6,554 bases of DNA, taken from Candidatus Nitrosopolaris rasttigaisensis. GTDB lineage: Archaea > Thermoproteota > Nitrososphaeria > Nitrososphaerales > Nitrososphaeraceae. Below the pieces are notes generated by a model. The model ran no database searches. It had not been told where the DNA came from and worked only from the letters and a program-made list of their open reading frames with translations. Below, one piece after another: positions 1 through 5,680 of the stretch. Each line of letters starts with the position of its first letter. Position 1 is the first letter of the stretch. The translations under genes were made by a program, and so were the position numbers. The stretch covers positions 1 to 6,554 of the forward strand of contig CAKOFP010000203.1 of NCBI GenBank assembly GCA_933226995.1, read 5' to 3'.

Positions 1-34
1 CCAAAGTTTGTATACAGCGAGCGGCGTCTTCCAT
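1..34 (-). other. Possible 5' end of a leftward gene, cut by window edge
   Basis: An ATG at 34-32 on the minus strand opens a frame that stays open to the window edge and begins MEDAARCIQTL. An in-frame stop lies three codons upstream. A weak TATA-like stretch (minus strand AGTTAAAGA, 57-65) is centred about 27 bases before the ATG, which would suit a leaderless archaeal transcript. Only 11 codons are visible, so no family can be named. The plus strand also has short open frames here, one ending in ENQPYLDL at a stop near 60, so the 3' end of a rightward gene is an equally possible reading. Confidence 0.2.
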
Positions 35-142
35 CGAGAATCAGCCTTATTTGGATCTTTAACTAACTAGCGCACTAATGCACTAAATGAATAATCGTGA
101 GCCAACAAGCGCAACGACGGCCCCTAAAGTTTTTTGTCATCT

Positions 143-2833
143 TTAAGAGTGCTCAATGTTAATCGAATACGAATTGCTAAAAATTTCTGGCGCCTTGTAG
201 ATTTGTTCTTTTTCAAGCATAATAATAGATATTTTCTCGCGATTTGGATCGACGATGATTCGACACCTCTGTGATTGTTGCCCGATATGAAAATGATGTT
301 CAAAAGTGACAGGCAGAGAATTATGTCTTAGTGATTCAGGGATATGTGGTTCGAATTGAATCCTATTTTCAAGCATATTCAAGCGCATTCCTAGCATCAT
401 CTCTTGCATTGCATAAGCATACATTCCGACAGACCAAGCTTGAAGGATACAAGAGTTAAAGGGCTCAGGTCGGTCGCCTCTATATGTTTCTGCATACATA
501 CCGTTTTCAGAAAGTATACGTTGTGCCATAGATTCGATGTAATAAAGTGCCTGTTCTAGCCTGTTGATCTTAATCTCACTAATTGCGGCCCAACCCGTTA
601 CAAGCGGCCATACCGCACCATCATGATAAAGACTCGGATGATATTTTGGATCTAGGCTGCTCAGTGTTCTTACTCCCCAAGAGGTGGTTAGGTCATTCTT
701 CTCGATTCTTGTAAGGACAGAGTGAGCTTTGATTCGATCTCCTATCGATTCTGTAAGTAACATGACGAGTGCATTTGGTCTAATACTTGAATCCTTTGTA
801 CCATCCCTTCTTATCGTATCATAATAAAAACCGTCCTTGTTATTCCAATATTCTCTCTCTACTTTGGCTCTGAGCTGATCAGCACATCGACTCCATCGCT
901 CTTGATTATAATTATCATCCACAATCATCGCTAACTCGCTTCCAATTTTCAAACTTTCGCAGAACAATGCCTGGACGTCATTTGCGCTTTTTCTTCTATC
1001 AATATGATCCATCCAAGTAGAATCCTGAATTGGTAATTTTTCGGCGACACCAGTAAATCCGTTTTCGACTAACCCATCTCTATCTACATCTTTTAAAAAT
1101 CCCCAATTGACAAGATCAACGATCTGTTTCCAGCGGTTTTTTAGGTAATTTATATCTCCGGTCGCCAACACATATTCACGTATCGCCCAAGGAAAAAGAA
1201 ATGTAGAATCAGCTGATCCGAAAGTGCTATCATGAAGAAATGATTTACCGCTAATTATCATCGGCAACTCTCCTTTCATTGCAAGCTTCGAGGTTTTTCT
1301 TGCTTGGTGAAGTAGAAAATTTTCGATTACTGCAATAACAAAACGGTAATCTCCGATAGCCAAGTAACCTCTCAATGACCAACCTGTATCCCTAGCCCAA
1401 TAATTAGGAAACCTTGGCAGTCCTGCGCAAATACCTGGGCCTAGTCCGTCGTATTCTGCCTTTAAGTATTCCATGCTCGTTTTTGCTTTTTCGAATGCCT
1501 TAACTAGTTTTAAAATAGTAGAGTGCTGATGCGGAATTTGACTCGAAGATGCAACATTTAAAGTAGAACAAGAGATCGATTTGAAATGATTTTGCGTACT
1601 TTCCAGCAGTTGTCTATAGTTATCCCTGATATACCGGTATTCCTTTAAACAATCTTCAGAACTGGTAAATCCACCGGCGGCCACTAGTGCAAGCTCTCTG
1701 GTGTTGCCTGCTTCAATATCAAGATCATACGAAATCTCCAAATCGTTATCAAAGGAATCCATTAACACCCTCGATGGTCTCATGTTCTTCGGCGCGACTC
1801 CAATTGTTCCGTAGAAATGCGCAAGATTTTTCTTGGCTGCAGTTTGGATTTGTAAGCAATTGTCTCTCGTAAGTAGCTTGGAAAAGTTACTCTGGGATAT
1901 TGCGGCCAAGCCATAGCTGGTAATGTTGCCGTCAACTACGAAGTGTATACGAATCTTCCGTCTTGATTTTTCCGTTTTCTTCTTTAAACTTAATTTTGTA
2001 TAATCAGCCTCTCGATCTAACAACTCCAATTTCATAACAAATCCTTTGTTATCAACGGGGACGAATAGTGTCCTCTTTACTTGCAAACCTGCCACTTCGT
2101 GCCTCGTGGTGAGAAATCCATTCTCATGCCTAGAAGATACCACGAAATTTGGCAGTCTCTTACGGACTCCATCATCCATAGATATTTCCACTAAGATCCT
2201 ACCGAACGCCCTAGCTGGTGGCACGTACAATCCCCCATTGTCATATCTTGTTCCCATCCAAGACCAATTAGCCGAAAGCGAAGCATTCGATGAACATACT
2301 ATATATGCTTGTTTGCCAGACAGAATTAACGGAGTTGAGAAGTTTTTGAAAATCGTATCCTCATTTGATGTGTTAGATTCAGAATCATCCATCATGTTGG
2401 AGGGAATAAAAATTCTCTCCTTACGATTGCTCAAGTAATCGTTAAAAGTAAAAGGTATTATGATCTGTTCAAATCCTTCCAGTTTACTCAAAATGACAAT
2501 CTTATGTTTACTTTGTTCTTCCAAGCCACCATCTTTTATTATTAGGAATCTTGCGCTTTGAAATGGCTTAAATGGAATGGGGCGGTCTTCCGATAATGTG
2601 GCTGCATTGACCACATCCTCTGAAGTTGCGATGAAAATTGATTTTTTTGGAACTGGAATTTCATCCACGTAGATATCCAGGGATACTATATTACCACCTA
2701 GCGGAACAGGTGGATTTAGCAAAGAGAAAATAAATCCATCAAATTTATTATCTCCATTCACTATCGTTGCATTTTTTAAACTACCATCAATATATGAAAG
2801 AACCGTATGTGTTTTGTCGAGTGTCCTAACCAT
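143..2833 (-). CDS. Glycogen debranching / amylo-alpha-1,6-glucosidase-like glycoside hydrolase (GH15-like fold, GDE_C type)
   Basis: An 896-residue protein probably acting in the cytoplasm on alpha-glucan: no signal peptide or membrane segment is visible. Residues about 165-400 look like the beta-sandwich that precedes the catalytic domain in bacterial and archaeal debranching enzymes. Residues about 440-830 look like the (alpha/alpha)6 barrel of the GDE_C family. Recognisable family motifs are PNYWARDTGW (476-485), ADSTFLFPWAI (541-551), DSTWMDHID (604-612), TSWGVRTLSS (717-726), YHDGAVWPLVTGW (736-748) and the C-terminal YRGDRPEPFN...QAWSVGM (784-804). Acidic residues in the TWMD and YRGDRPEP regions are candidate catalytic groups; this is inference. 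Residues about 10-145 form an additional beta-rich region not needed in a minimal debranching enzyme (see findings). The start is supported by an AGGTG ribosome site six bases before the ATG. Members usually remove alpha-1,6 glucosyl branches of glycogen, but substrate is not provable from sequence; a glucoamylase-like or other alpha-glucosidase role is possible. It stands alone on the minus strand, with no partner gene adjacent. Confidence 0.86.
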   Translation of the reverse strand: MVRTLDKTHTVLSYIDGSLKNATIVNGDNKFDGFIFSLLNPPVPLGGNIVSLDIYVDEIPVPKKSIFIATSEDVVNAATLSEDRPIPFKPFQSARFLIIKDGGLEEQSKHKIVILSKLEGFEQIIIPFTFNDYLSNRKERIFIPSNMMDDSESNTSNEDTIFKNFSTPLILSGKQAYIVCSSNASLSANWSWMGTRYDNGGLYVPPARAFGRILVEISMDDGVRKRLPNFVVSSRHENGFLTTRHEVAGLQVKRTLFVPVDNKGFVMKLELLDREADYTKLSLKKKTEKSRRKIRIHFVVDGNITSYGLAAISQSNFSKLLTRDNCLQIQTAAKKNLAHFYGTIGVAPKNMRPSRVLMDSFDNDLEISYDLDIEAGNTRELALVAAGGFTSSEDCLKEYRYIRDNYRQLLESTQNHFKSISCSTLNVASSSQIPHQHSTILKLVKAFEKAKTSMEYLKAEYDGLGPGICAGLPRFPNYWARDTGWSLRGYLAIGDYRFVIAVIENFLLHQARKTSKLAMKGELPMIISGKSFLHDSTFGSADSTFLFPWAIREYVLATGDINYLKNRWKQIVDLVNWGFLKDVDRDGLVENGFTGVAEKLPIQDSTWMDHIDRRKSANDVQALFCESLKIGSELAMIVDDNYNQERWSRCADQLRAKVEREYWNNKDGFYYDTIRRDGTKDSSIRPNALVMLLTESIGDRIKAHSVLTRIEKNDLTTSWGVRTLSSLDPKYHPSLYHDGAVWPLVTGWAAISEIKINRLEQALYYIESMAQRILSENGMYAETYRGDRPEPFNSCILQAWSVGMYAYAMQEMMLGMRLNMLENRIQFEPHIPESLRHNSLPVTFEHHFHIGQQSQRCRIIVDPNREKISIIMLEKEQIYKAPEIFSNSYSINIEHS

Positions 2834-2839
2834 TTAGCG

Positions 2840-2844
2840 CACCT
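2840..2844 (-). promoter_or_regulatory. Shine-Dalgarno site of the debranching-enzyme gene
   Basis: AGGTG on the minus strand sits six bases before the ATG at 2833, at good spacing for pairing with the 16S rRNA tail. It supports the ATG as the true start and implies that this mRNA, unlike its neighbours, has a leader. A loose AT-rich stretch (minus CAATAATTTAG, around 2887-2897) could be the matching TATA box, but it is weak. Confidence 0.45.
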
Positions 2845-2956
2845 AGGAGTTTAATCTTCTATTCTTGAACAAGGCTCAATCTAAATCCTAAATTATTGAA
2901 AAGTAAGAACGCGTAGATAAAATCATCTAAAATTATCAAATCCGATAGATGAATTT

Positions 2957-2974
2957 TTCCTTTTAAGAAAGGAA
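2957..2974. repeat. Perfect 7-bp inverted repeat with 4-base loop
   Basis: TTCCTTT (2957-2963) and AAAGGAA (2968-2974) are perfect reverse complements around TAAG. The site lies about 125 bases upstream of the debranching-enzyme start. It is not followed by a T-run on the minus strand, so a terminator for SRP RNA read-through is unlikely; an operator for the debranching gene is possible but unproven. The sequence is AT-rich, so a chance occurrence cannot be excluded. Confidence 0.35.
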
Positions 2975-3076
2975 TCACATTTAGTGTTCTAGCTTAAGGT
3001 ATTTTAATATTCATCCGCTATTTACACAGCATCCCGGTTCTTTCTGCTCGAAAAGATAGACAGGTCTCGTATTGAT

Positions 3077-3081
3077 AAAAA
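3077..3081 (-). terminator. T-tract terminator candidate for the SRP RNA transcript
   Basis: On the minus strand GGGTATTTTTATC contains five consecutive T. Archaeal RNA polymerase terminates at such T-rich stretches without needing a hairpin. It lies about 87 bases beyond the predicted SRP RNA 3' end and eight bases beyond the inverted repeat 3089-3146. That suggests a precursor longer than the mature SRP RNA, trimmed later. Confidence 0.4.
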
Positions 3082-3088
3082 TACCCTA

Positions 3089-3146
3089 ATGAAAGTTCCA
3101 GTGGGTTCATTGCGTTGTTGAGATGGACGTGGGCGTCTTCTTTCAT
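3089..3146 (-). ncRNA. Candidate small structured RNA or SRP RNA 3' trailer element
   Basis: On the minus strand this 58-base segment begins ATGAAAG and ends CTTTCAT, a perfect 7-bp closing stem. Inside, GACG-CCCA-CGTC forms a second perfect hairpin. A T-run follows eight bases after the closing stem. The block is clearly richer in G and C than the AT-rich sequence to its left. It lies downstream of the SRP RNA in the same orientation and has no promoter of its own that I can see, so it would be cotranscribed as a trailer. It does not show good C/D box motifs and is too short for a tRNA. It could equally be a processing stem of the SRP precursor or a chance structure. Confidence 0.3.
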
Positions 3147-3167
3147 ATGGCCGATGCGTTACTGGAG

Positions 3168-3484
3168 CGGAGGCAGCCTGCCGGTACCACCAGAGGCACA
3201 AGGCCCCTTCTCAAGCCCTACAAGATCCACCACGTAGACGTGTTAGCATGGCTACCCCGCCTTAGGGTTGCTCCCTCCCGGACCTCACCCATTTCGACGA
3301 TTCACAGTCAAAACTACGCCTTCGCGTGGTGCGCTGCTCATAACCATCCGACACGGCATGATTTCATTTCAGCAAGGCAAGCGGGTACCTCACACCTCTG
3401 GATTTACCCAGCAGTTACTGATCCCAGCATAAAGCCGATTTCTGATGTGGGGTACGGCTAACACCCCGATCCTCCCTGCCTCCG
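3168..3484 (-). ncRNA. Archaeal signal recognition particle (7S) RNA
   Basis: The RNA scaffold of the signal recognition particle, which binds SRP19 and SRP54 and targets nascent membrane and secreted proteins. The 5' end CGGAGGCAG (3484-3476) pairs perfectly with the 3' end CTGCCTCCG (3176-3168), forming archaeal helix 1. Near the 5' end GTGTTAGCC carries a UGUNR motif typical of the small domain (helices 3 and 4). Helix 5 is visible as CCAGAGG (3401-3395) with CCTCTGG (3196-3190). Helix 6 ends in ACGC-GAAG-GCGT, a GNAR tetraloop (3323-3320) for SRP19. Helix 8 has GTCC-GGGA-GGGAGCAACC (tetraloop 3279-3276), matching the universally conserved SRP54-binding loop. The total of about 317 bases is normal for archaea. 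Base composition is much more GC-rich than the flanks. A long open frame across the plus strand (3123-3461) is an artefact. Exact ends are inferred from helix 1 and the TATA box, accurate to a few bases. Confidence 0.95.
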
Positions 3485-3505
3485 TGTATAACATTGCTAT
3501 GGCTC

Positions 3506-3520
3506 ATTATATTTGCTTAC
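3506..3520 (-). promoter_or_regulatory. TATA box and BRE of the SRP RNA gene
   Basis: On the minus strand AAATATAAT (3514-3506) is a good archaeal TATA box, preceded by purine-rich GTAAGC as a possible TFB recognition element. The TATA centre lies about 26 bases before the 5' end predicted independently from helix 1 (3484), so the two lines of evidence agree. Confidence 0.75.
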
Positions 3521-3600
3521 CCCTTTTTGATCAATAGGACGCAAATGATCAAGGAATGTGCCGATAGTGGGGGACGTACTCGCCGAACCTATGAATTTGA

Positions 3601-4545
3601 TTACTTGTTCTTTGCTAGGACTTGAAGGGTCTTGCAAACGGAACAAATGCTGCCGGTAGAATTCCGTCCGCAAACCAAGCATTCTTTAGAGTGTGATAAA
3701 GGTCCCATATACGAAGTCTTGAACATCTTCGAGATTTTTGTCATCGAGTTGTAAGCGTTATACTTTATCCCTGCGTGTCCTGTTTCGAGCTTATTGAGAA
3801 ATTCACGAATATCGGTTCTGATGCTTTCATGCATATACGGACATTCTTCGGACTGAAATGGGATCTCTCTTAGTACAGCATAGAATACAATTTCGTGCTC
3901 GTAAATCTCTACAAACGGTTTTACCTTTCTGAGACTATTGGGACCATATTGAACTGGTTCTGGATACATCCAACCGATTCTCTCAGTGTCACCTGATAGA
4001 AGGTTAATCATGAAAGTTTGTAGCTGGTCATCGAGATTGTGTGCAGTCGCGACGACATTCGCACCCACGGATTCTGCCATCATGTCTATTGCTCTCCTAC
4101 GGAATGTGCCGCACATAGAACAGGAAGTCATTTTTTCAGATGGTCTCTGCTGCATTGCTTGGTCCATGCCCAACCCAAAAAGATCCTCATAGCTTGAAAT
4201 TTTCGTTTCAACTTTGATCTGGGAGCAAAAATCTTTTACAATTTGTAATGATTCATCTCGGTAATTATGTATACCCTCGTCAACCGTGATAGCGACCAAC
4301 TTTGTGCGGTTATGTTCTTCAAAGAATTTCTTTAACACGTATAGAAGGGCCAAACTGTCTTTGCCGCCAGAAACACCAACTGCAACCTTATCGCTATGAC
4401 TAAGCATTGAAAATTTCTGCATAGTCTTGGCAGTTTTTTGTTCAATAGAAAGTAAAAAGCATTTTTTGCATAGGTATTCCCCAGAGTATACCCTATGATA
4501 TACAGTTAACCCATTGTGACATTTAGTGCAAGTTTTCCTTGACAG
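3601..4545 (-). CDS. ttuA: TtuA/Ncs6-family tRNA uridine 2-thiolation protein (probable CTG start)
   Basis: An adenylating tRNA sulfurtransferase that would activate a uridine (position 34 or 54) with ATP and replace its oxygen by sulfur delivered by a ubiquitin-like carrier; which position is not decidable here. With the start at 4545 the protein has 314 residues, the usual family length. Order of features: zinc finger CxxC...CxxC (Cys 6, 9, 26, 29); PP-loop SGGKDS (59-64); CSMC (Cys 142, 145) and Cys 235, which fit the three-cysteine [4Fe-4S] site of TtuA; HNLDDQ (170-175); and a C-terminal zinc finger CLVC...CSVC (Cys 289, 292, 301, 304). The first ATG (4422) would delete the whole N-terminal finger, yet the upstream frame clearly encodes it (TCTKC, YSGEYLCKKCF). 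Between the in-frame stop at 4557-4555 and the finger there is no ATG, GTG or TTG; CTG occurs at 4554 and 4545. A TATA box centred near 4587 puts the RNA start near 4561, just before these codons. A sequencing error or start from another codon remains possible. The gene is divergent from the Lrp-type gene. Confidence 0.85.
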   Translation of the reverse strand: MSRKTCTKCHNGLTVYHRVYSGEYLCKKCFLLSIEQKTAKTMQKFSMLSHSDKVAVGVSGGKDSLALLYVLKKFFEEHNRTKLVAITVDEGIHNYRDESLQIVKDFCSQIKVETKISSYEDLFGLGMDQAMQQRPSEKMTSCSMCGTFRRRAIDMMAESVGANVVATAHNLDDQLQTFMINLLSGDTERIGWMYPEPVQYGPNSLRKVKPFVEIYEHEIVFYAVLREIPFQSEECPYMHESIRTDIREFLNKLETGHAGIKYNAYNSMTKISKMFKTSYMGPLSHSKECLVCGRNSTGSICSVCKTLQVLAKNK

Positions 4546-4582
4546 GAGAAGCAGTTACAGAATCGAGGTTATTATTTCTTGG

Positions 4583-4591
4583 TCTTAAAAG
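4583..4591 (-). promoter_or_regulatory. TATA box of the thiolation gene
   Basis: CTTTTAAGA on the minus strand resembles an archaeal TATA box. Its centre predicts transcription from about 4561, giving a leader of some 7 to 16 bases to the CTG codons at 4554 and 4545. A start at the ATG 4422 would need a leader of about 140 bases that just happens to encode the zinc finger. Confidence 0.5.
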
Positions 4592-4609
4592 TAGAAGAAA
4601 GGCGAATTG

Positions 4610-4626
4610 TTACCTGTATTTGGTAA
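4610..4626. promoter_or_regulatory. Palindromic operator candidate in the divergent promoter region
   Basis: TTACC (4610-4614) and GGTAA (4622-4626) form a perfect 5-bp inverted repeat around a 7-base AT-rich centre. It lies between the two divergent TATA boxes and immediately upstream of the Lrp-type gene's promoter. Lrp/AsnC proteins bind as dimers to short AT-rich palindromes and commonly control their own genes, so self-regulation is a reasonable inference. The arms are short, so chance is possible. Confidence 0.3.
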
Positions 4627-4634
4627 TCACAAGG

Positions 4635-4643
4635 CTTTTAAAT
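4635..4643 (+). promoter_or_regulatory. TATA box of the Lrp/AsnC regulator gene
   Basis: GCTTTTAAA is a good archaeal TATA box, preceded by AATCACAAG. Its centre predicts transcription from about 4665, which leaves a short leader of roughly 18 bases to the ATG at 4683. An out-of-frame ATG at 4661 lies just before the expected RNA start and is probably not transcribed. Confidence 0.6.
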
Positions 4644-4682
4644 CTATAGCAAAGGCATTTATGTCTCAACCTCGACTTGATT

Positions 4683-5192
4683 ATGAGCGTGCAAATCAAC
4701 GAAGACCTATTAGATGAGATTAATCTCAAGATATTAGATATATTGAGCAGAGATTCATCAACGCCATTTGTTGAAATTGCCAGGAAGATCGGAATCTCTG
4801 ACGCAACGGTACATCTGAGAGTCAGGAGGATGATAGCTGCTCGAATTATCGGCAAGTTTACAATTTCTGTAAATAATAGTCGTCTGGGCTATGACCACCT
4901 CGCCTTTTTGGGTATAAACGTTGAACCTGGTTTTGCGGAAGAAGTTGTTCTTGGATTATCGAATGTGGAAGCTGTGTTAGAAATTCACGAAATGCATGGT
5001 AGGTTTGATCTTATACTAAAAATTCGCTCTAAAGATTTGGAGGAGTTGAGAGATATAGTTGTAAACAAGATACGTACTTTACCACATATTCTGGAAATAG
5101 AGCTAATGACTGTTTTAAAGTCGAGAAAAGAAGAACAAATGGTTCCTTTGAAAAGCGATATAGCAGAAAAAACCGAATCTGCAATCGCCTAG
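4683..5192 (+). CDS. Lrp/AsnC-family transcriptional regulator
   Basis: A 169-residue cytoplasmic DNA-binding protein. Residues about 8-58 are the AsnC-type winged helix-turn-helix: LLDEINLKILDIL, then FVEIARKIGIS, and the recognition helix DATVHLRVRRM (40-50). Residues about 65-145 form the RAM ligand-binding and dimerisation domain, with the typical HEMHGRFDLILKIRSKD (102-118) and a closing EIELMTVLK strand. The tail of about 20 residues is charged and probably disordered. A TTG six bases upstream (4677) is also in frame, but the ATG at 4683 is preferred because it is a standard codon and agrees with the TATA box. No ribosome site is visible, as expected for a short leader. It is divergent from the tRNA thiolation gene and could control it as well as itself. 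The effector (an amino acid in most relatives) cannot be told from sequence. Confidence 0.92.
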   Translation: MSVQINEDLLDEINLKILDILSRDSSTPFVEIARKIGISDATVHLRVRRMIAARIIGKFTISVNNSRLGYDHLAFLGINVEPGFAEEVVLGLSNVEAVLEIHEMHGRFDLILKIRSKDLEELRDIVVNKIRTLPHILEIELMTVLKSRKEEQMVPLKSDIAEKTESAIA

Positions 5193-5201
5193 CCGTTAGA
5201 A

Positions 5202-5220
5202 CGTGATTAATTTACTCACG
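5202..5220. repeat. Short inverted repeat between convergent genes
   Basis: CGTGA (5202-5206) and TCACG (5216-5220) form a 5-bp stem around a 9-base AT-rich loop, in the 41-base gap between the convergent Lrp-type and zinc-ribbon genes. It may help end transcription from either side. The stem is short and support is modest. Confidence 0.3.
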
Positions 5221-5233
5221 ATCTGCTCTGCCG

Positions 5234-5449
5234 CTATTGTTTTTGTTTTTCCTTCTTCGAGGTTTGCCACCAGTCTAGATAATCATCATGCAATTGCCTT
5301 CGTTTATTGACAGACTCATTTTCTGCCTTATCGCGTAATTCATCAATCTTTTCTCGGGGAGCAAATATTCCACAACTCTTGCAAAGAAAATTTTTACTAT
5401 TAGGGTCAAATTTCAAATCACCGCCACACTCAGGACAGAAGTTTGCCAA
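5234..5449 (-). CDS. Small zinc-ribbon protein of unknown function
   Basis: A 71-residue protein when started at the TTG 5449. CPEC (Cys 5, 8) and CKSC (Cys 23, 26) form one treble-clef or zinc-ribbon knuckle pair, a fold resembling the N-terminal ribbons of Rpb9/TFS-like archaeal transcription proteins, though no closer identification is justified. Residues about 31-71 are very charged and probably helical (REKIDELRDKAENES), ending in a Lys/Gln-rich tail; they could bind nucleic acid or a partner. The TTG start is chosen because a TATA box is centred about 28 bases upstream, consistent with a leaderless mRNA, and because the zinc ribbon then begins right at the N-terminus. The frame is open up to a TTG at 5521, which would add 24 hydrophobic residues unlike a zinc ribbon. 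The gene is convergent with the Lrp-type gene and downstream of the dehydratase operon, but has its own promoter. Confidence 0.75.
   Translation of the reverse strand: MANFCPECGGDLKFDPNSKNFLCKSCGIFAPREKIDELRDKAENESVNKRRQLHDDYLDWWQTSKKEKQKQ
5240..5250 (+). terminator. T-rich terminator of the Lrp/AsnC gene
   Basis: Five T, one G and five more T form an archaeal-type intrinsic terminator 48 bases after the Lrp-type stop codon. It lies inside the last codons of the convergent zinc-ribbon gene, where its complement encodes the Lys/Gln-rich tail KEKQKQ. Confidence 0.5.
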
Positions 5450-5472
5450 ATGTATTCTGGGTGTCAAGATCC

Positions 5473-5481
5473 TAATAAAAG
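5473..5481 (-). promoter_or_regulatory. TATA box of the zinc-ribbon gene
   Basis: CTTTTATTA on the minus strand predicts RNA starting near 5451, at or next to the TTG at 5449. This supports a leaderless transcript and the shorter protein. Confidence 0.5.
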
Positions 5482-5592
5482 CATTGTGCAGGAAGATGGA
5501 GTAGCATTGGATTGTTAACAATTCTCAAGGATATCATAGGGAAGGACTGCTATTGATTCAATTTTATATTTTCAGTAACTTATTCCCGGAAC

Positions 5593-5680
5593 GTTCAACC
5601 TGATGCATGGACTTACATCGTCATTCCACCAATTAAAGTGGTCAGTTCGCCCGTCATTTGCCATGCACCAGGATAAGAAC
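5593..5680 (-). ncRNA. Candidate structured RNA element in the 3' region of the dehydratase operon
   Basis: Read as minus-strand RNA, CCTGGTGCATGG (5672-5661) pairs along its whole 12 bases with CCATGCATCAGG (5610-5599), with one G-U pair. Beyond a 4x2 internal loop, GTTC (5680-5677) pairs with GAAC (5596-5593). Inside the stem, CCAC and GTGG close a hairpin with an 8-base loop, and AATGACG occurs twice, once on each side of it. On the plus strand the G-U pair would be an A-C mismatch, so the fold favours minus-strand RNA. It begins about 18 bases after the dehydratase stop codon. No T-run follows, so it is not an ordinary terminator. It does not match tRNA (no D or T arm) and is not a proper C/D box RNA. 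Function is unknown. Confidence 0.45.

Larger units (their letters stand above)
2834..3167. other. Intergenic region between debranching gene and SRP RNA
   Basis: No convincing protein gene is visible on either strand in these 334 bases. Positions 2834-3076 are very AT-rich and must hold the promoter and leader of the debranching gene. They also contain a perfect hairpin at 2957-2974. From about 3085 to 3167 the composition becomes distinctly richer in G and C, like the SRP RNA next door, and contains a closed inverted repeat (3089-3146) that is listed separately. A run of five T on the minus strand (3081-3077) separates the two halves and is a likely terminator. Confidence 0.6.

Noticed and set aside
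2046..2438. 130-codon plus-strand open frame (and a 61-codon one at 1687-1872)
   Set aside because: Both lie antisense to the well-supported debranching-enzyme gene and show no family motifs or promoter.
3089..3146. C/D box sRNA next to the SRP RNA
   Set aside because: ATGAAAG is a poor C box and there is no CTGA at the expected place.
3123..3461. 112-codon plus-strand open frame
   Set aside because: It runs across the SRP RNA on the opposite strand; the RNA's conserved loops and pairing explain the sequence, and the predicted peptide has no recognisable features.
3497..3682. 61-codon minus-strand frame between the SRP RNA and the thiolation gene
   Set aside because: It overlaps the zinc-finger-encoding end of the thiolation gene in another frame and the SRP promoter; no independent support.
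4610..4855. 81-codon minus-strand frame
   Set aside because: It is antisense to the start of the Lrp-type gene and covers both promoters of the divergent region.
5472..5537. 21-codon minus-strand mini-gene (MISLRIVNN...)
   Set aside because: Although a TATA-like stretch lies about 29 bases upstream, the peptide has no features and such short frames are expected by chance.
5604..5667. tRNA-like element: 7-bp acceptor-like stem with CACCA nearby
   Set aside because: No D arm, no T arm with GTTCRA, wrong length, and the stem extends to 12 bp beyond an acceptor stem; kept instead as an unassigned structured RNA.
5604..5667. C/D box guide RNA with CTGA and ATGACGA
   Set aside because: The C-like boxes deviate from RUGAUGA and the spacing to CTGA is too short for guide regions.
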